This document shows positions 1 through 11,820 of a stretch of DNA of 64,000 bases, one piece after another (the stretch's first letter is position 1; every line of letters begins with the position of its first letter). The DNA lies in assembly GCF_022539665.2 (NCBI RefSeq), contig NC_081340.1, positions 3,782,001-3,846,000 of the forward strand, written 5' to 3'. The position numbers and the translations under genes were made by a program. This DNA comes from Daphnia carinata. Lineage: Eukaryota; Arthropoda; Branchiopoda; Diplostraca; Daphniidae. The notes under the pieces are model-generated. The model was not told the origin of the DNA. It was given only the letters and a program-made list of their open reading frames with translations, and searched no databases.

Positions 1-1565
1 GGCATGCTTGCTCTTCAGGCTGATCACCAAGCTGTTCTTCTTCATCATCATCTTCTAGTGCTATTTCGTCTGGGTTAATGACAGGTGCGGAAAGAATAAT
101 GGGTTTCCCAATTAACTTTTCCAACGGATCGTCGATGCCAAGTTTTTCGCAAAAATCTGTTGTTTGGGGATTCAACTGTGCTTCAGCCTGTCGTGCATTC
201 CTGTTGTAGTTGGGTCTTGGTTTGAATGGCTCCGCTGTCTGCACAAAATTTGACGGAATTTTGTAATCGTTGTTAAAGATCGTTTTGATTTCTTCTATTT
301 CTTCTTGGCTTGGGTAAAACTCCCATCTGATAAAACAATGATGTCAACATCGGAAAGATAAGAAATATAAATGTTCTGCAACCTCTCTGTAGAACCAGGA
401 CCTCCGCTAGGCATATATTGGGTAGTAGGGCGAACACTTAGCAAATGGTTTGTCGATCGAAGAATTGCCAACCAATGCGGATCATAACACAGTTCCAAAC
501 TTTGGTTTGAATCATGTGGTACTTCTATTAACTTAAAAAAAATGTGAATATGAATTCTGGTTTGCGTAACGCAATAATGAAGTACGCATGAGTCTATTGA
601 TTTACAACTTACTTCAAGATACTGACGCCTGGGGAGACATTTGTCGAGAGCTAGGAAATTGGTTGATTGTGTTTCATTATGTTGCACTGTTGCTGCAAAC
701 CTACAGTGAAGGTGAGCTGCAAACCAATGTTTTGGTTTAAGCTCATGAAGCAAACTTTCGCCAGCCTGGCTTCCTAAAATGTTGTTGGCGATTTCATCAC
801 TGAAAAATAAAATGTTGTTATAAAACAATGGTTGTGCAGAAAACTTGCATACAATCTCCAACCGAAAGAATGGCTTCCAGTGCAGAAGTTCCCTTGTGTC
901 AGCATAATTATAGATGCCACGGGGCCAATCATGTGAAATGAAAATGTCTATTCCTTCTTTTATCTAAAAAAAAAGAATGATTAGGTGCAAATTTTTATTT
1001 TGAAATTCAAGCTTCATTACCTGTTTTAGTCGAAATACTTCAAGGCTACGGACATGATAGGCTGATCTCATGGTGCTGTTGGTATAGGGGGGTCTTTCAA
1101 AATGACCTTTCAAGTAATCATGCCCTTTAAAAATTCCAGATATACCAGCTATTCTAATACCACCAAATCTTACTACTCCGGCATAGCCAAGATAGTATAT
1201 ATTTGGGGCAACCCATCCACCATATGCTAATTCTTGCAAATAATTTGATGCTTCATGATTTCCACCAATGAAGATGGTTAAAATGGGAGCTATCAGTTCA
1301 CCACTATAGTACCTGTTTAAAAATAACACATAAAATACTTCGTGATATGGTATGTGCTGAAAATGTACCTATAGAATGTACAGATGTGACGGAACTTATC
1401 CGGTACCGCCATACATTGTAAATCGCTTTCGTTTCGAACGGCTTGAAAATCTCCGCAACATATTAGTAAATCAACTTTAACGTTTCTTTGCCTTGACAAA
1501 TTTTCTACTGAACGGTAAATTTGATCGAGTTCACCATGGGCACATCCTTCAATAGCAATAATCAT
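1..1565 (-). CDS. DBR1: Lariat debranching enzyme, 3' end truncated by the window edge
   Basis: Minus-strand gene. It hydrolyses the 2'-5' branch of excised intron lariats in the nucleus. Coding exons in transcript order: 1565-1369, 1312-1021, 963-863, 799-613, 531-383, 326-1 (continues off the window), about 417 codons visible. Metallophosphoesterase motifs read in order: GCAHGELD near the N-terminus, [24 protein letters not shown] and AHLHCRFAA, the metal-binding set of the family. The DBR1 C-terminal domain follows, with an acidic stretch near base 30-60. An alternative in-frame ATG at 1580 would add five residues; the ATG at 1565 gives the usual family N-terminus. One donor is GT-TGGA (after 863), but the splice restores FFRDEI as in relatives. 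It is head-to-head with SNRPA1, 536 bp apart. Confidence 0.95.
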
Positions 1566-2101
1566 TTCTTGTTCAAACAAACAACCGGATTGCTGATTTT
1601 CACGCTTGGTTTCCGATTTGCAGTTGAATATTTGATCTTCTATATTTTTTGGAAATCAAGGCACAATATAACGATGGAAGCATAAATGAAATTTGTTTTG
1701 AAGTTGTTATGGAGCACGCCGGGTCCCCGATGCCTAGTGTCAAGAAAACAAAACAAATTTTGGCCGGAAAGTTTTCGAAAAATTTTTCATATAACTTTTT
1801 AATTGCACAAGGTTTCATTTAGAAAAAACTATTGGTACTATAAAAATGATAATAGATGATTTTTTGCTTGACTGATTGAAATCATATATTTATATTTTCT
1901 TGATCGACAACGACAAGATATGTTTGGAAGATATCGCAACCTTGCGCATGGCGTCGCCTACGAAATTTGTCAACCTTACAAACGTGCAGAACAATATTGT
2001 TAGAATTTTTAATAATTGCGGTTTTTGTTACAAATTTTCATAAACTTTTCAATATTAATAAAGTGTAAAAAAAAAAGTTACGTTAAAAGAACAACACGAA
2101 A
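1566..2101. other. Divergent intergenic region between DBR1 and SNRPA1
   Basis: 536 bp separate the two divergent start codons, so it probably carries both promoters and 5' UTRs. It is AT-rich and no TATA box stands out for either gene, as is common for housekeeping genes. A 72-residue open frame on the minus strand (1600-1818) shows no recognisable features. Confidence 0.5.
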
Positions 2102-3408
2102 ATGGTAAAGCTGACAGCTGAGGTGATTCACTTGAGCCACCAGTATACAAATGCCATCAAAGAACGAGAACTAGACCTGAGAGGTACGCAACCGGCGCCT
2201 ATCTTATATGTAGATTATATTGACACCAAACAAAATCGTTAATGATAAATGTAGTGATTACATAGAAGGCCTCTTTGTTTTAATCATGCAAGGGAGATTT
2301 TTTCTGCTTTAAATTTAAAGGTGCTTTATTGAAATTGTGTTAAAACATTTTCAAACAATTTCAGGTTATAAGATTCCAGTAATTGAGAACCTTGGAGCCA
2401 CTTTAGTAAGTGATTTGATAATAAAGAGAAAGCTTGTAATATTTAATAAATTATGTTTCTTTTTAGGATCAGTTTGATACAATAGATTTCTCTGACAATG
2501 ATATTAGGAAGCTGGATGGATTTCCGTTGCTGAGGCGCATCAAAAGCCTCCTTCTTAACAATAATAGAATCTTGTAAATAATCACAGTTCTATTCTAATT
2601 TGTCATAACTTTTACATTAAAACAAGATATTTAAATATGTAGGCGTATTGCAGAAGGATTAGGTGAAGTCATTCCAAACCTTGAAACCTTAGTCCTGACA
2701 AACAATCATTTACAAGAATTGGGGGACCTAGATCCACTGGCAGAATTTTCTAAATTAACCTATCTGAGTCTATTAAGCAACCCTGTAGCCAACAAGCAAC
2801 ATTATCGTTCTTATGTGATAAACAAGTTGCCAAGTCTTAGAGTCTTGGATTTCCGTAAAGTAAAACTAAAGGTAACAATTTTGTCCATTATAATAAGCCA
2901 TTACCGTTACTATTATAACTGTCTGAAGGAAAGAGAAGCAGCGCGAGATTTATTTAAATCGAAGAAAGGAAAAGTATTGGCAAAAGAAATTGCACAGAAA
3001 AGCAAATTTCTTTCGGCTGAAATGGGAAATAAAGCTCCGATAGGTAATTCTACACTTAAAAACAAGCAAACAAACCATATGCTCGTTATCTAATTATAAC
3101 TGGCAATGTAATACTATTATTTAAATCAAGGAGGAGCGTCTGCAGAAGAAGCTCGTGCCATCCGAGAAGCTGTCGCTAACGCGTCTACCTTGGAAGAAGT
3201 TGAACGCCTCAATCAAATGTTGAGAGCGGGTGTCGTACCTGGAAAAGCCACGAAAAGTCCCAGCAAAAACGGAAATGCAAATGGTAAAAAGAAAATCTTT
3301 TTTTTTTTTTTTCAAAAATTATTTCTGCATTCGTTTTTTTTAAATACGTGAGTATATCTTACAGGGGAAGACATGGAGGAAGAGGAAGATGAACCCATGG
3401 AGAACTGA
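2102..3408 (+). CDS. SNRPA1: U2 small nuclear ribonucleoprotein A' (LRR protein)
   Basis: Structural protein of the U2 snRNP. It binds U2B''/SNF and stem-loop IV of U2 snRNA. Exons: 2102-2183, 2365-2405, 2467-2573, 2643-2871, 2929-3043, 3131-3283, 3365-3408. The N-terminus MVKLTAEVIHLSHQY matches the family. Leucine-rich repeats follow (DLRGYKIPVIENLGATLDQFDTIDFSDNDIRKLDGFP in pieces over exons 1-3, then NLETLVLTNN and GDLDPLAEFSKLTYL). The LRR cap has RVLDFRKVKLKERE. The tail is charged, with the conserved IREAVANASTLEEVERLNQML helix and an acidic end. Start chosen from the family N-terminus. A polyadenylation signal AATAAA lies at 3471-3476. The partner SNF is encoded in the same window at 24.3 kb. 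Confidence 0.95.
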
Positions 3409-4500
3409 GAATATTACGGGTAAATGAAATGGTATCAAGCTGTTATGTGAATGTGGTACTACACTTTGATAATAAAAATATCGCTACCCTGAACTAAATA
3501 AGGTAGCAGAAGGGTGTTTTGAAGATCACAATTTGTATGTGCAAGTGATTGCGTTGTCATAGTTGAAAGACCGAGAAGCGATTTAATTCTGGTCATTTAA
3601 CAGACGTCGTTTTCGCTCAAGGAACCCAATCCTCCACGATATAGTGTGTGTGTGCCATACTTGTTTAGCCTACACGTAGAAAACGGTGGTTCGTCGCTCA
3701 ATTGCGGAATGAGTCATGCATAAGAAGGCGGATGCGCGGGTGTATGTTATTTTCAGCTATATACGGTGGGTTTAAAGGAGATTGAAAACTGTAGGGACGA
3801 GCTAATTTAGAGCGTTTCGTGGCTTTCATTAACGAGCGTGCTGGTGCGTAAGTTTCGTTGTTTTGAGAAACATTTTGGCTCTAACTTGTGTTTCCCTGGT
3901 AAAATATTTGAAACATCGTTAAATGTGACCGCCGTAGTGATGTGGTAATGGCCACTATGGTTTGAGTATTGCAGCTGTTTTATCAAATTTTTATGTTCAA
4001 AAGGTCACATTCAACGATTTATCTACGAATTCCACAATGTGTCTTCACAGTTGCTTAACATGGGCGAATGGAAACGTTAATCAGAACATGGTTACATGTT
4101 GAGCAAGATTTAACTGCAAATGAAACAGAACATACTTAACGGGATATAGCCTATGGGTATTTTGTTCCTTTTAAAGAAATGCGGGCTTACGTCTAACGTT
4201 GCTACAACTTTTCGAAAGAGTTGAGTTTTAAGCTCTTTCGACAGGCAATGGGAGGAGCTTATGTTAGTCGTCTGCTAGTCGTTTACAAAGCTTTATTCCG
4301 AGAGACTTAACACGGTACGGTAGAGAAAGCTGAACAATCAGTGGTGTTTCATTCGTGGCTTGAGAAAGACACGAAGTAAGTGCCTGTGTTTCAGCAAAAG
4401 AGATTTCAACATCTAGCCAGATATAACATACGTGATCTTTACGTGTGGGTTAGTTGAGAACTGTTTTCACTGCAGACGACGCCTCGACCGTCAACCGAAA
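3409..4500. other. SNRPA1 3' UTR and vinculin upstream region
   Basis: No coding exon seen. The first ~70 bases are SNRPA1 3' UTR up to the AATAAA at 3471. The remainder is presumably the vinculin promoter and 5' UTR. No clear TATA box. Confidence 0.45.
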
Positions 4501-7500
4501 ATGCCCGTTTTTCACACGAAGACCATCGAGAGTATTCTCGAGCCAGTGGCCTCTCAGGTACTTGAACTTTACAGAAAAGTCAACGACTGACTTATTTTCC
4601 TTTTTCGTTGTAACATCTTGGCAACCAGACATGTTCATGTCTTTCAATTTTCACGCTACTAGCTTTTTATTTCCCATATGCTTGTAAGTTTTCAACTTGT
4701 TTTCCTTCGTCACTAACCTCTGGCCTTCTCAATGAGTCCACCCGAAGAAGAAAAAAAAACTATTTTTACTCTCCAGTTCTACACGAAAAGAGGCGTCGAA
4801 CCTCCGGCTATATTTAAAACACTCGGGGTTGGTTTCGACCGTCTCTAAGAAAGTAGTCGGAGAAACAGTGAGCGACAGAAGCATGGCGGCAATCGTTGAG
4901 TCGAGTTTTAAAGCGAAAATTCCGCCATGTTCCAACTGAAAACTTGGCCCATCTGATCATCAACAGATCATTTCCCATTTGGCTGTGATGACCAACAGTT
5001 TTAGGGCGTTGTCTCTCATAACCTTCTCACATGGAACGTGAAGAGATGTAGCAGAATGTTGTTGGTTCAGTGGAGAATTTTCGGGCGGATGAAGTGGAGC
5101 CCCGTACGGTATGACCATATATGGTCAAGGTCGACTCGCTTCTCTGTTGTTATGATGAAAAGGTAGCTGGTTACTTTACCTAGAGGCCACAATCGTGTGG
5201 TTTTGTTGTTGTGCATTCCGTTCTTTCTTTCTTCTGAATCTCACGCAACATGTCTCGAAATAGGCAGAAGACACACGATCTTTATGCCAGTCGATATCGT
5301 CAGATTATCAACATAGATTGTCGTTGCCAAGTGGCCCTCTTTCCTACGCCCTTTCCTCAGTCTTCCACAAGTCATAAAGATATGCACATTGGGGCTGTGT
5401 ACAGAAAGAAAACACAAAGTAAAAAAAAAAAAAAAACCCTTGAAGCGATTAGGTGTCGGCCCATTGAAACAGGCTGACTAGAGAAACCTTCTATGGCGAT
5501 GACGAATGTTGTCCCAAACTGCTACAATAAGTGGTTCCGCCCTTTCAGTTCGATGTAACTTCGATTGGTATTCTGTTTTCACGCATTTAAATCAGTAGCA
5601 AAAAGCTGGAATCGTTGATAGTGGTCTTAAAAATAATTTTGCTCTTTGTTGATTGACAGGTTGAACGACTTGTTATCCTACATGAAGAGGCCGAAGATGG
5701 CAACGCCATGCCAGATTTGGAGCGGCCTGTGCACGCCGTCTCGGTCGCCGTCACCAATCTCGTTAAGGTATGCGTAGTTTTTGGCCTCCCAAGGATAAAT
5801 ACCGTGAAATCGCACGCTTGGCTATATACAGGTTGGCAAGGAGACCATCCACAGCAGCGATGACGCCATCCTTAAGCAGGATATGCCAGCGTCGCTGCAC
5901 CGCGTGGAAGGCGCCGCCAGATTGTTGGAGGAAGCGTCCTCTATGCTGAAGGCCGATCCTTATTCGGGACCCGCACGGTATATTGTTTACTGTATAATAA
6001 TGTAGCCGTTTCATTAAACTTTATGAAAAATGTGTTTCATTAAAACAGGAAGAAGCTGATTGAAGGATCTCGCGGAATCCTCCAAGGCACGTCGTCGCTT
6101 TTGCTCTGCTTCGACGAGTCTGAAGTTCGCAAAATCATCCGAGAATGCAAAAAGGTATTGGATTACCTGGCCGTGGCTGAAGTCATTGAGAGCATGGAGG
6201 ACTTGGTCCAATTTGTCAAAGATTTGAGTCCGTGCCTCACTCGCGTGTCACGCGAAGTGGATGCCCGTCAAAAGGAACTGACGCACCAAGTCCATCGTGA
6301 CATCCTGATTCGCTGCTTGGAACAGGTGAAAACCTTGGCTCCGATTCTAATCTGCTCCATGAAGATTTTCATTCAGATTGTCTCTCAAGGTAGAAATCTT
6401 AGCGGGAAATCAATTGAAAATGACGTAATAGCGACATGTATCGTTTTAGGTGGCAAAGGTAATGAAGAGGCAGCCGAGAACCGTAATTACTTGGCCGGTC
6501 GCATGACGGATGAAATCAATGAAATTATCCGAGTTCTCCAACTGACAACTTACGATGAAGACGAATGGGACGCTGATCAGTTGACGGCCATGAAACGAGC
6601 TTGCAACGCTTTGGAAAGCAAAATGCAGGCCGCCATTGACTGGCTGGAGGATCCTCATGCTCGTGGTGGCGGAATCGGCGAGAAATCTATTCGCCAGATC
6701 ATCGAATTGGCCGAAAAAGTGGCTGAGCACTCTCTTCCTGACGATCAAAAAGCCTTACGCAAGCTTTGCTCCGAGTTGACGTCATTAACTGACGCTCTGG
6801 TTGAATTGCGTGGTGAGGGACAAGGTGCCACTCCTCAGGCGGAAGGCTTAGCCCGAAGCATCCGCCACAAACTGGGAGAATTGAACACTTTGGTCCAAAC
6901 GGCTGTACAGAATGCCGAAAAGTACGGAGTCCAGCAGCCAGCTCACACCGTGGCTGGACGATTGGAACAAGCCCGCCGCTGGTTGGCCAATCCAAGCGTA
7001 GACGATCGCGGTTTAGGACAGCAGGCGATCGCTTTGATTGTCGAAGAAGGCAGAAAGGTAGCACAAATTTTGCTTCTAAAATCTTCATCACTTGCATAAT
7101 ACATTATGAAAACTTGTAGGTTGCCCAAGGACTGCAAGGTGAACAACGTGCAGAAATTCTGGCCCTCTGTAATCAAGTTGATTCGCTGTCTCGTCAACTT
7201 GGGGACCTGTGCCGTTCTGGACAAGGCAATTCGCCGCAAGCTCAAGCGGTTGCTAAGTAAAGAAAAGAATTGTATGCTCGGTGGTTTTCAATTTATTCAA
7301 AGCAATCGTCCTCTTTAGGTTGTTATCGCAAAAATTGGACGAACTCAAAGATAAGATTCAAGGAGCTTTGGTCGATCGCGTAGTTGAAGATTTTATTGAT
7401 ATCACAACACCATTGAAACAGTTTACCGATGCAGTATTGGCTCCGGAAGGTAATAGATTACAAAAATTTTCATTATTTATAATTATTTTGACTCATTGGC

Positions 7501-9104
7501 CATATCGTTCAGGAACTCCAAATCGCGAGGAGAATTTCAAAGACAAGGCTGGAGCATTGAAGGGATTTTCCGCACGTGCTGCGCAAACGGCTCGCATGGT
7601 TGCTGCTGGTGGTAGCAATGGTAACAAAAAACTATCAGAGGCTTTGAACACCTCGGCCGGTCAGGTGGAAAGTCTAACACCGCAACTGGTTAACGCTGGT
7701 CGAATCCGGATGACCTATCCGGCAAATAAGGCTGCCGATGAGCATTTTGAGAACTTGCGCCGTCAGTACGCCGATGCTATCGCCCGCACTCGCCAGCTGT
7801 GCGACGAAGCTATTGATTCGGCCGCCTTTATCCAGCAGTCGGAAGAATTGATGCGCCGTTGTACGGCAGAGTGCGAAGATGCTATTGGCCGTCAGGAACC
7901 GCAGAGGTTAGTCGACGGTACGTCGCACATTGCCCGTCTGGCCAACCGCGTGCTTATGGTGGCCAAGCAAGAGGCAGACAACTCTGAGGACCCGACGTTC
8001 ATCGGCAACGTGACTGGAGCTGCCAACCTCTTACAAGCCAGTACGTCAGCGAATCCTATTTTCATGAATGTCTAGACATTTCTTACGTTATTCTGGATTG
8101 CAGATGTCACCCCAATGGTTCAGGATGCCAAATCTGTGGCAACTAACATGAGAGATCAAGGTTCAATCAATCAGTGGCGCGATTCGAACAAGAAATTATT
8201 GGAATCGGTTGGCAAAGTACGCAAGGCCGTTGCAGGACCTGATCCCATCCCGCCGCCTCCGGATGTGTCCTCACTCAACCTGAGTAAGTAAATATTTTCA
8301 GTTAACTTGAATTGTGTTTAACGAATTGTCTTGGAAACAGACGCACCACCCCGTCCGCCGCTGCCAGGAGGCGAACATCCTCCACCAAGGCCTCCTCCTC
8401 CAGAGACGGACGACGAGGACGAAATGTTCCGACACGCTCCGCAAGGAGACCAGCCCATCTTGGTATAATATTTTCGCCTCAATTGCAATAACTCAGAACT
8501 TGAATGATCTTGTGAATCACCAGATGGCTGCTCATGGATTGCATCAAGAAGTTATGCAATGGTCTTCCAGAGATAACGAGATCATTGCCGCCGCAAAAAG
8601 GATGGCTCTTTTAATGGGCCGTTTGTCTCAACTTGTTCGTGGAGAAGGCGGCAGCAAACGTGATTTGATTGCTTGCGCCAAGGCCATCGCAGAAGCGTCA
8701 GAGGAAGTGACAAGACTGGCCAAGGAATTAGCCCGAGAATGCACAGACAAGCGAATGCGCACTGTAAGTCGCTAGCAGAAGTTTGCACTTAGCCATAAAT
8801 TGATTCCTCATTTTTTATTTTGTTTGTCTGTTTGGCCAATGTCAAGGCATTACTTCAAGTCTGCGAGCGTATCCCGACCATTGGCACTCAGCTCAAGATC
8901 CTTTCGACTGTCAAGGCAACTATGCTGGGAGCCCAGGGAACGGAAGAGGACCAAGAGGCCACCGACATGCTGGTTGGCAACGCTCAAAACTTGATGCAGT
9001 CAGTCAAGGAGACGGTGCGCGCTGCTGAGGCTGCTTCGATCAAGTTGCGCACAGACGCCGGCATCCGCATGCACTGGATCCGGCGCAATCCTTGGTATCA
9101 ATAG
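4501..9104 (+). CDS. VCL: Vinculin
   Basis: Cytoskeletal adaptor linking talin/catenin-based adhesions to actin. Exons: 4501-4557, 5660-5767, 5832-5977, 6049-6389, 6450-7057, 7120-7256, 7319-7449, 7513-8040, 8104-8283, 8341-8462, 8524-8763, 8847-9104, total 2856 nt for 951 residues, close to other arthropod vinculins. The start [18 protein letters not shown] matches the family and lies on a separate first exon before a 1.1-kb intron. The helical head includes [15 protein letters not shown] and [18 protein letters not shown]. Vinculin repeats end in WL-x-x-P and [10 protein letters not shown] motifs. A proline-rich hinge ([10 protein letters not shown] through PPRPPPPET) spans exons 9-10. The actin-binding tail has [31 protein letters not shown] and the terminal NPWYQ. 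AATAAA at 9476-9481 is a candidate polyA signal. Confidence 0.97.
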
Positions 9105-10198
9105 ATAGAAATCAGGAGTTGCATAACCCTAAAAAAAAAAAACGTACTGCCATGGGGATCTTTTCGTCATCCATACAATTTATTAAAGTTTATTTCTTTG
9201 AACGCTTTTGGCGCAATCATTCTCATTCATCCAACCGCTTTTACTATACATTGATATCGTGCAATGTCACATAAAAATTCCTCTAACCACTCTTGAACCT
9301 ATCATCTTTTGTTGCTCGATTTTTGACGTAATGTGGTGCTCTTTTTTATTATCATCGGCCTTGATAGAACTTAAAATCTTCCTGTAAGGGCTCTATTTTC
9401 AATAATCTTTTCTTTACGATCATCGAATTAAACAAATTATTCCTTCCGCGTGAGCTGAACAAAAATTTAAAACCAAATAAATAAAAAAAAGCAATCAGCC
9501 GCCGCTCGGACGTGCCAAACTTCACGACGATGAGGGCGACGAGTTTAATGATAACATTTTGTAGATCCACAACATTTTTTGGAACATGATCTGCTATCTT
9601 ATATTGTAGCCTCCACATAATACACATTGGGGTTTTAATATCAATGGGGTCCCAAAGTTGTCTACACCGGAATCCTGGCACGGTAAAGTACATAAGGTAA
9701 ATTAAACATTTGATGAGGGGCAGAGACGGACATGGCAGCCGGAAACCATGCCACAGCACTTAATATGCGACTAAGCATTTTAAGTAGGTCGCAATTAAAG
9801 AAAATTTTGATTGAAATGTGCGGTTATGGCACAGTGGCTATCGCCATTCAGTTGAATTCAGCTTCCTCGTTTTCAATACCCACTAATTTTCAAGTTCTAT
9901 GCCATTCCCACCCTCCTCCTTAGATTTATAAATATGGCTGAAGATTCTTAATTTGGGACAAGATTCGAATAATTTGTGGCTTAGATTTGTAACTTTTGCA
10001 TCAGATTCAAAATTATTCTTGGACTGTTTGTGCGAAATTCAAATGAGTTGCCAACCCGGTGTTGCTTTAATCAAAAAAATAAAATTGAATTTTGAACTGA
10101 TCATGTATTAAAATTAATCAGACTACCAATTTATCCAGCTGCTAACAACATTACAGAAAATGTGTTTGTGATAGAAAAGAAGAAGGATAAACAGGTTT
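9105..10198. other. Vinculin 3' UTR and intergenic sequence
   Basis: AT-rich, with an A-tract just after the vinculin stop and AATAAA at 9476. A 135-codon open frame lies on the minus strand (9759-9352). It is hydrophobic and unlike any family I recognise, so I do not call it a gene. Nothing else is seen. Confidence 0.4.
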
Positions 10199-11207
10199 TT
10201 AACAAACATGATTCTGCAAAAAGCCAATTTCCTGCAAAAAAGAAATTAAGCTGTTGTACACCATTTCGATGTTGCGAGAAGAACTTTTTGCTCCCAACAG
10301 GTTACACACATCTATCCATGAAACAAAGTACCGCTCCCAATTCTTTAATATCATAGCAAGATCTCCATGGCATACCTTATTGCGTGCCTCTCGGGCGGTC
10401 TCTATCTTCGCGATGTCCGCCTGAAAATCATGATCGTGTTCGTTATGTAGCTGCCATTCATCCAACAAGTCAAACAGTAAATTCTGAAGATCAATTTCAG
10501 AATCTGTCCGCACGTGGCCTTTGTCTTTCTAAATGACGGTCTCGCAGCGCTGGGCCAAAAAATTTTGTCATACATCTGTATAACTTTAGGGTGATCTTTG
10601 TTGCTGTAAGATACTTAGCTCTTGTCATGTCTGCTGGTCTTTGCGGTCTGCTGCTCCGGCTAAGAAAGGATGGCTCTGTAAAGGAAGAGATGTCCACATC
10701 CAATGGTGTTTTCTGTTTTGAGGTTAATTCGTCCAAAATGCTTTGTACCTTTTCAGCGGACGTCCTGTCATCAACCAATATCAAAACTTCTATCCATGCC
10801 ATCAGATAAGTTATCCAGTGTTTGGAAACTTCGTCGTAGTAGCCGTGCATGACGGATAATCTTCCAGTCATCGACATTTGTAGGTTGTAGAGGTCCGATG
10901 TCCCATTCACTGAAAAAAAGAAAGGATCGTTTTTCCGCTTGATGATCATGATCTTTAAGAATTCGTAGCTGTCTAATTGACCCATTTTTGCACCTACTAA
11001 GTTTCTCCTGTCCATAAAGTTATATAAACTTGGTCCAAAGTGTGCGGTAATGATAGAGAACAATGTATAGGACAAATCAATGGTTACTGTTTCTTCTTTC
11101 AATGACATTATTTTCAAAGGCTTGTTGGGTTGATGGTAAATTTTTCTTTGTTTCAATCTGGACACCTTCTTCTCCGTTCTCCTGCTTTTTCGCTTGTTGT
11201 TGGCCAT
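10199..11207 (-). CDS. Small protein with two HEPN-like repeats, function unknown
   Basis: Exons in transcript order: 11207-10574 and 10503-10199, 312 residues. The 70-bp intron (GTATGA...CAG) repairs an apparent frame break. The ATG at 11207 is in good context (CTACAATGG); an upstream in-frame start near 11294 is less convincing. A basic N-terminus (residues 4-22) precedes two matching segments. Repeat 1 has RLSVMHG (R116, H121), then WITYLMAWIEV. Repeat 2 has ARNKVCHG (R252, H257), then WERYFVSWIDV. Both fit the Rx4H signature of HEPN domains, a fold found in RNases and in DZIP3-like proteins, but family assignment by eye is tentative. A second, optional 84-bp in-frame intron (10993-10910) ends in a strong polypyrimidine tract. 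Removing it gives 284 residues and brings helix 1 closer to RLSVMHG. Confidence 0.65.
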
Positions 11208-11790
11208 TGTAGCTAGCAAAAGTAGTCGATAGCAAGATAATACCATAGGCATAGCTTTATTCTTTATCAATGTTTTCAACAGAAAATTTGGCAAAATAAA
11301 TGTAACTTACGGTTAATTTTATTCAGTTGTTGAAAAATTTACCCAATTCCACTTGAATGTTTTATTATTAACTTGAAAATCGTTATTTTACCCATCTTGT
11401 TCAACAAACAATTGACCGAATTTCTATACCATATATTTTAATTTGCAACTATTCCATATTGTGTTTCCCACGTACCATCATAAGTCTCGAAGCGCAAAAC
11501 TATGTTCTGTATGGTTTCAGTTCCGCAAGCCCCTCCCACTCTTTAGTTTGCAATAGAGAATTACCTGAAAACTGATTTGGCTCCTCCCCCTTTACATCCA
11601 ATTATACATTTAATCAATTAATACTACAATTTTATCTAGGTTTAACGTAATCATCTAAAAGCCCCTGAAAATCCAAATAATGTTCATTTGTTAAGTATAA
11701 AGTAATGGAATAACATTTTTTATTTAACGTACTAAACTGGAGATTACTAGCTCTTTGTTGTCAACGTTGTTTTGAACCCGGAAAATACGG
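11208..11790. other. AT-rich intergenic region
   Basis: No gene, repeat boundary or RNA recognised. It is upstream of the minus-strand HEPN gene, whose promoter it probably contains, and upstream of the TATA-led hairpin array on the plus strand. Confidence 0.4.
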
Positions 11791-11798
11791 TATAAAAG
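11791..11798 (+). promoter_or_regulatory. TATA box upstream of the hairpin array
   Basis: TATAAAAG in a GC-flanked setting. A start about 30 bases downstream would fall near 11820, just before the hairpin array, so the array could be the 5' part of a transcript. The context (…CTATTACA then TTGGTGGC…) also resembles the end of an LTR followed by a primer-binding site, which is an alternative reading. Confidence 0.4.
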
Positions 11799-11820
11799 GC
11801 CGAGGTTTCAACTATTACAT

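Noticed and set aside
1600-1818. 72-codon minus-strand frame between DBR1 and SNRPA1
   Set aside because: Lies in the divergent promoter region, no homology recognised.
6446-7245. Long antisense open frames (100-132 codons) over vinculin exons
   Set aside because: Shadows of a conserved coding exon on the opposite strand.
9352-9759. 135-codon minus-strand open frame after vinculin
   Set aside because: No recognisable domain or splice context, overlaps the likely vinculin 3' UTR, composition like AT-rich non-coding sequence.
10497-10513. Apparent frameshift splitting the minus-strand HEPN-like gene
   Set aside because: A 70-bp GT-AG intron (10573-10504) joins the two frames exactly, giving 312 codons with no shift.
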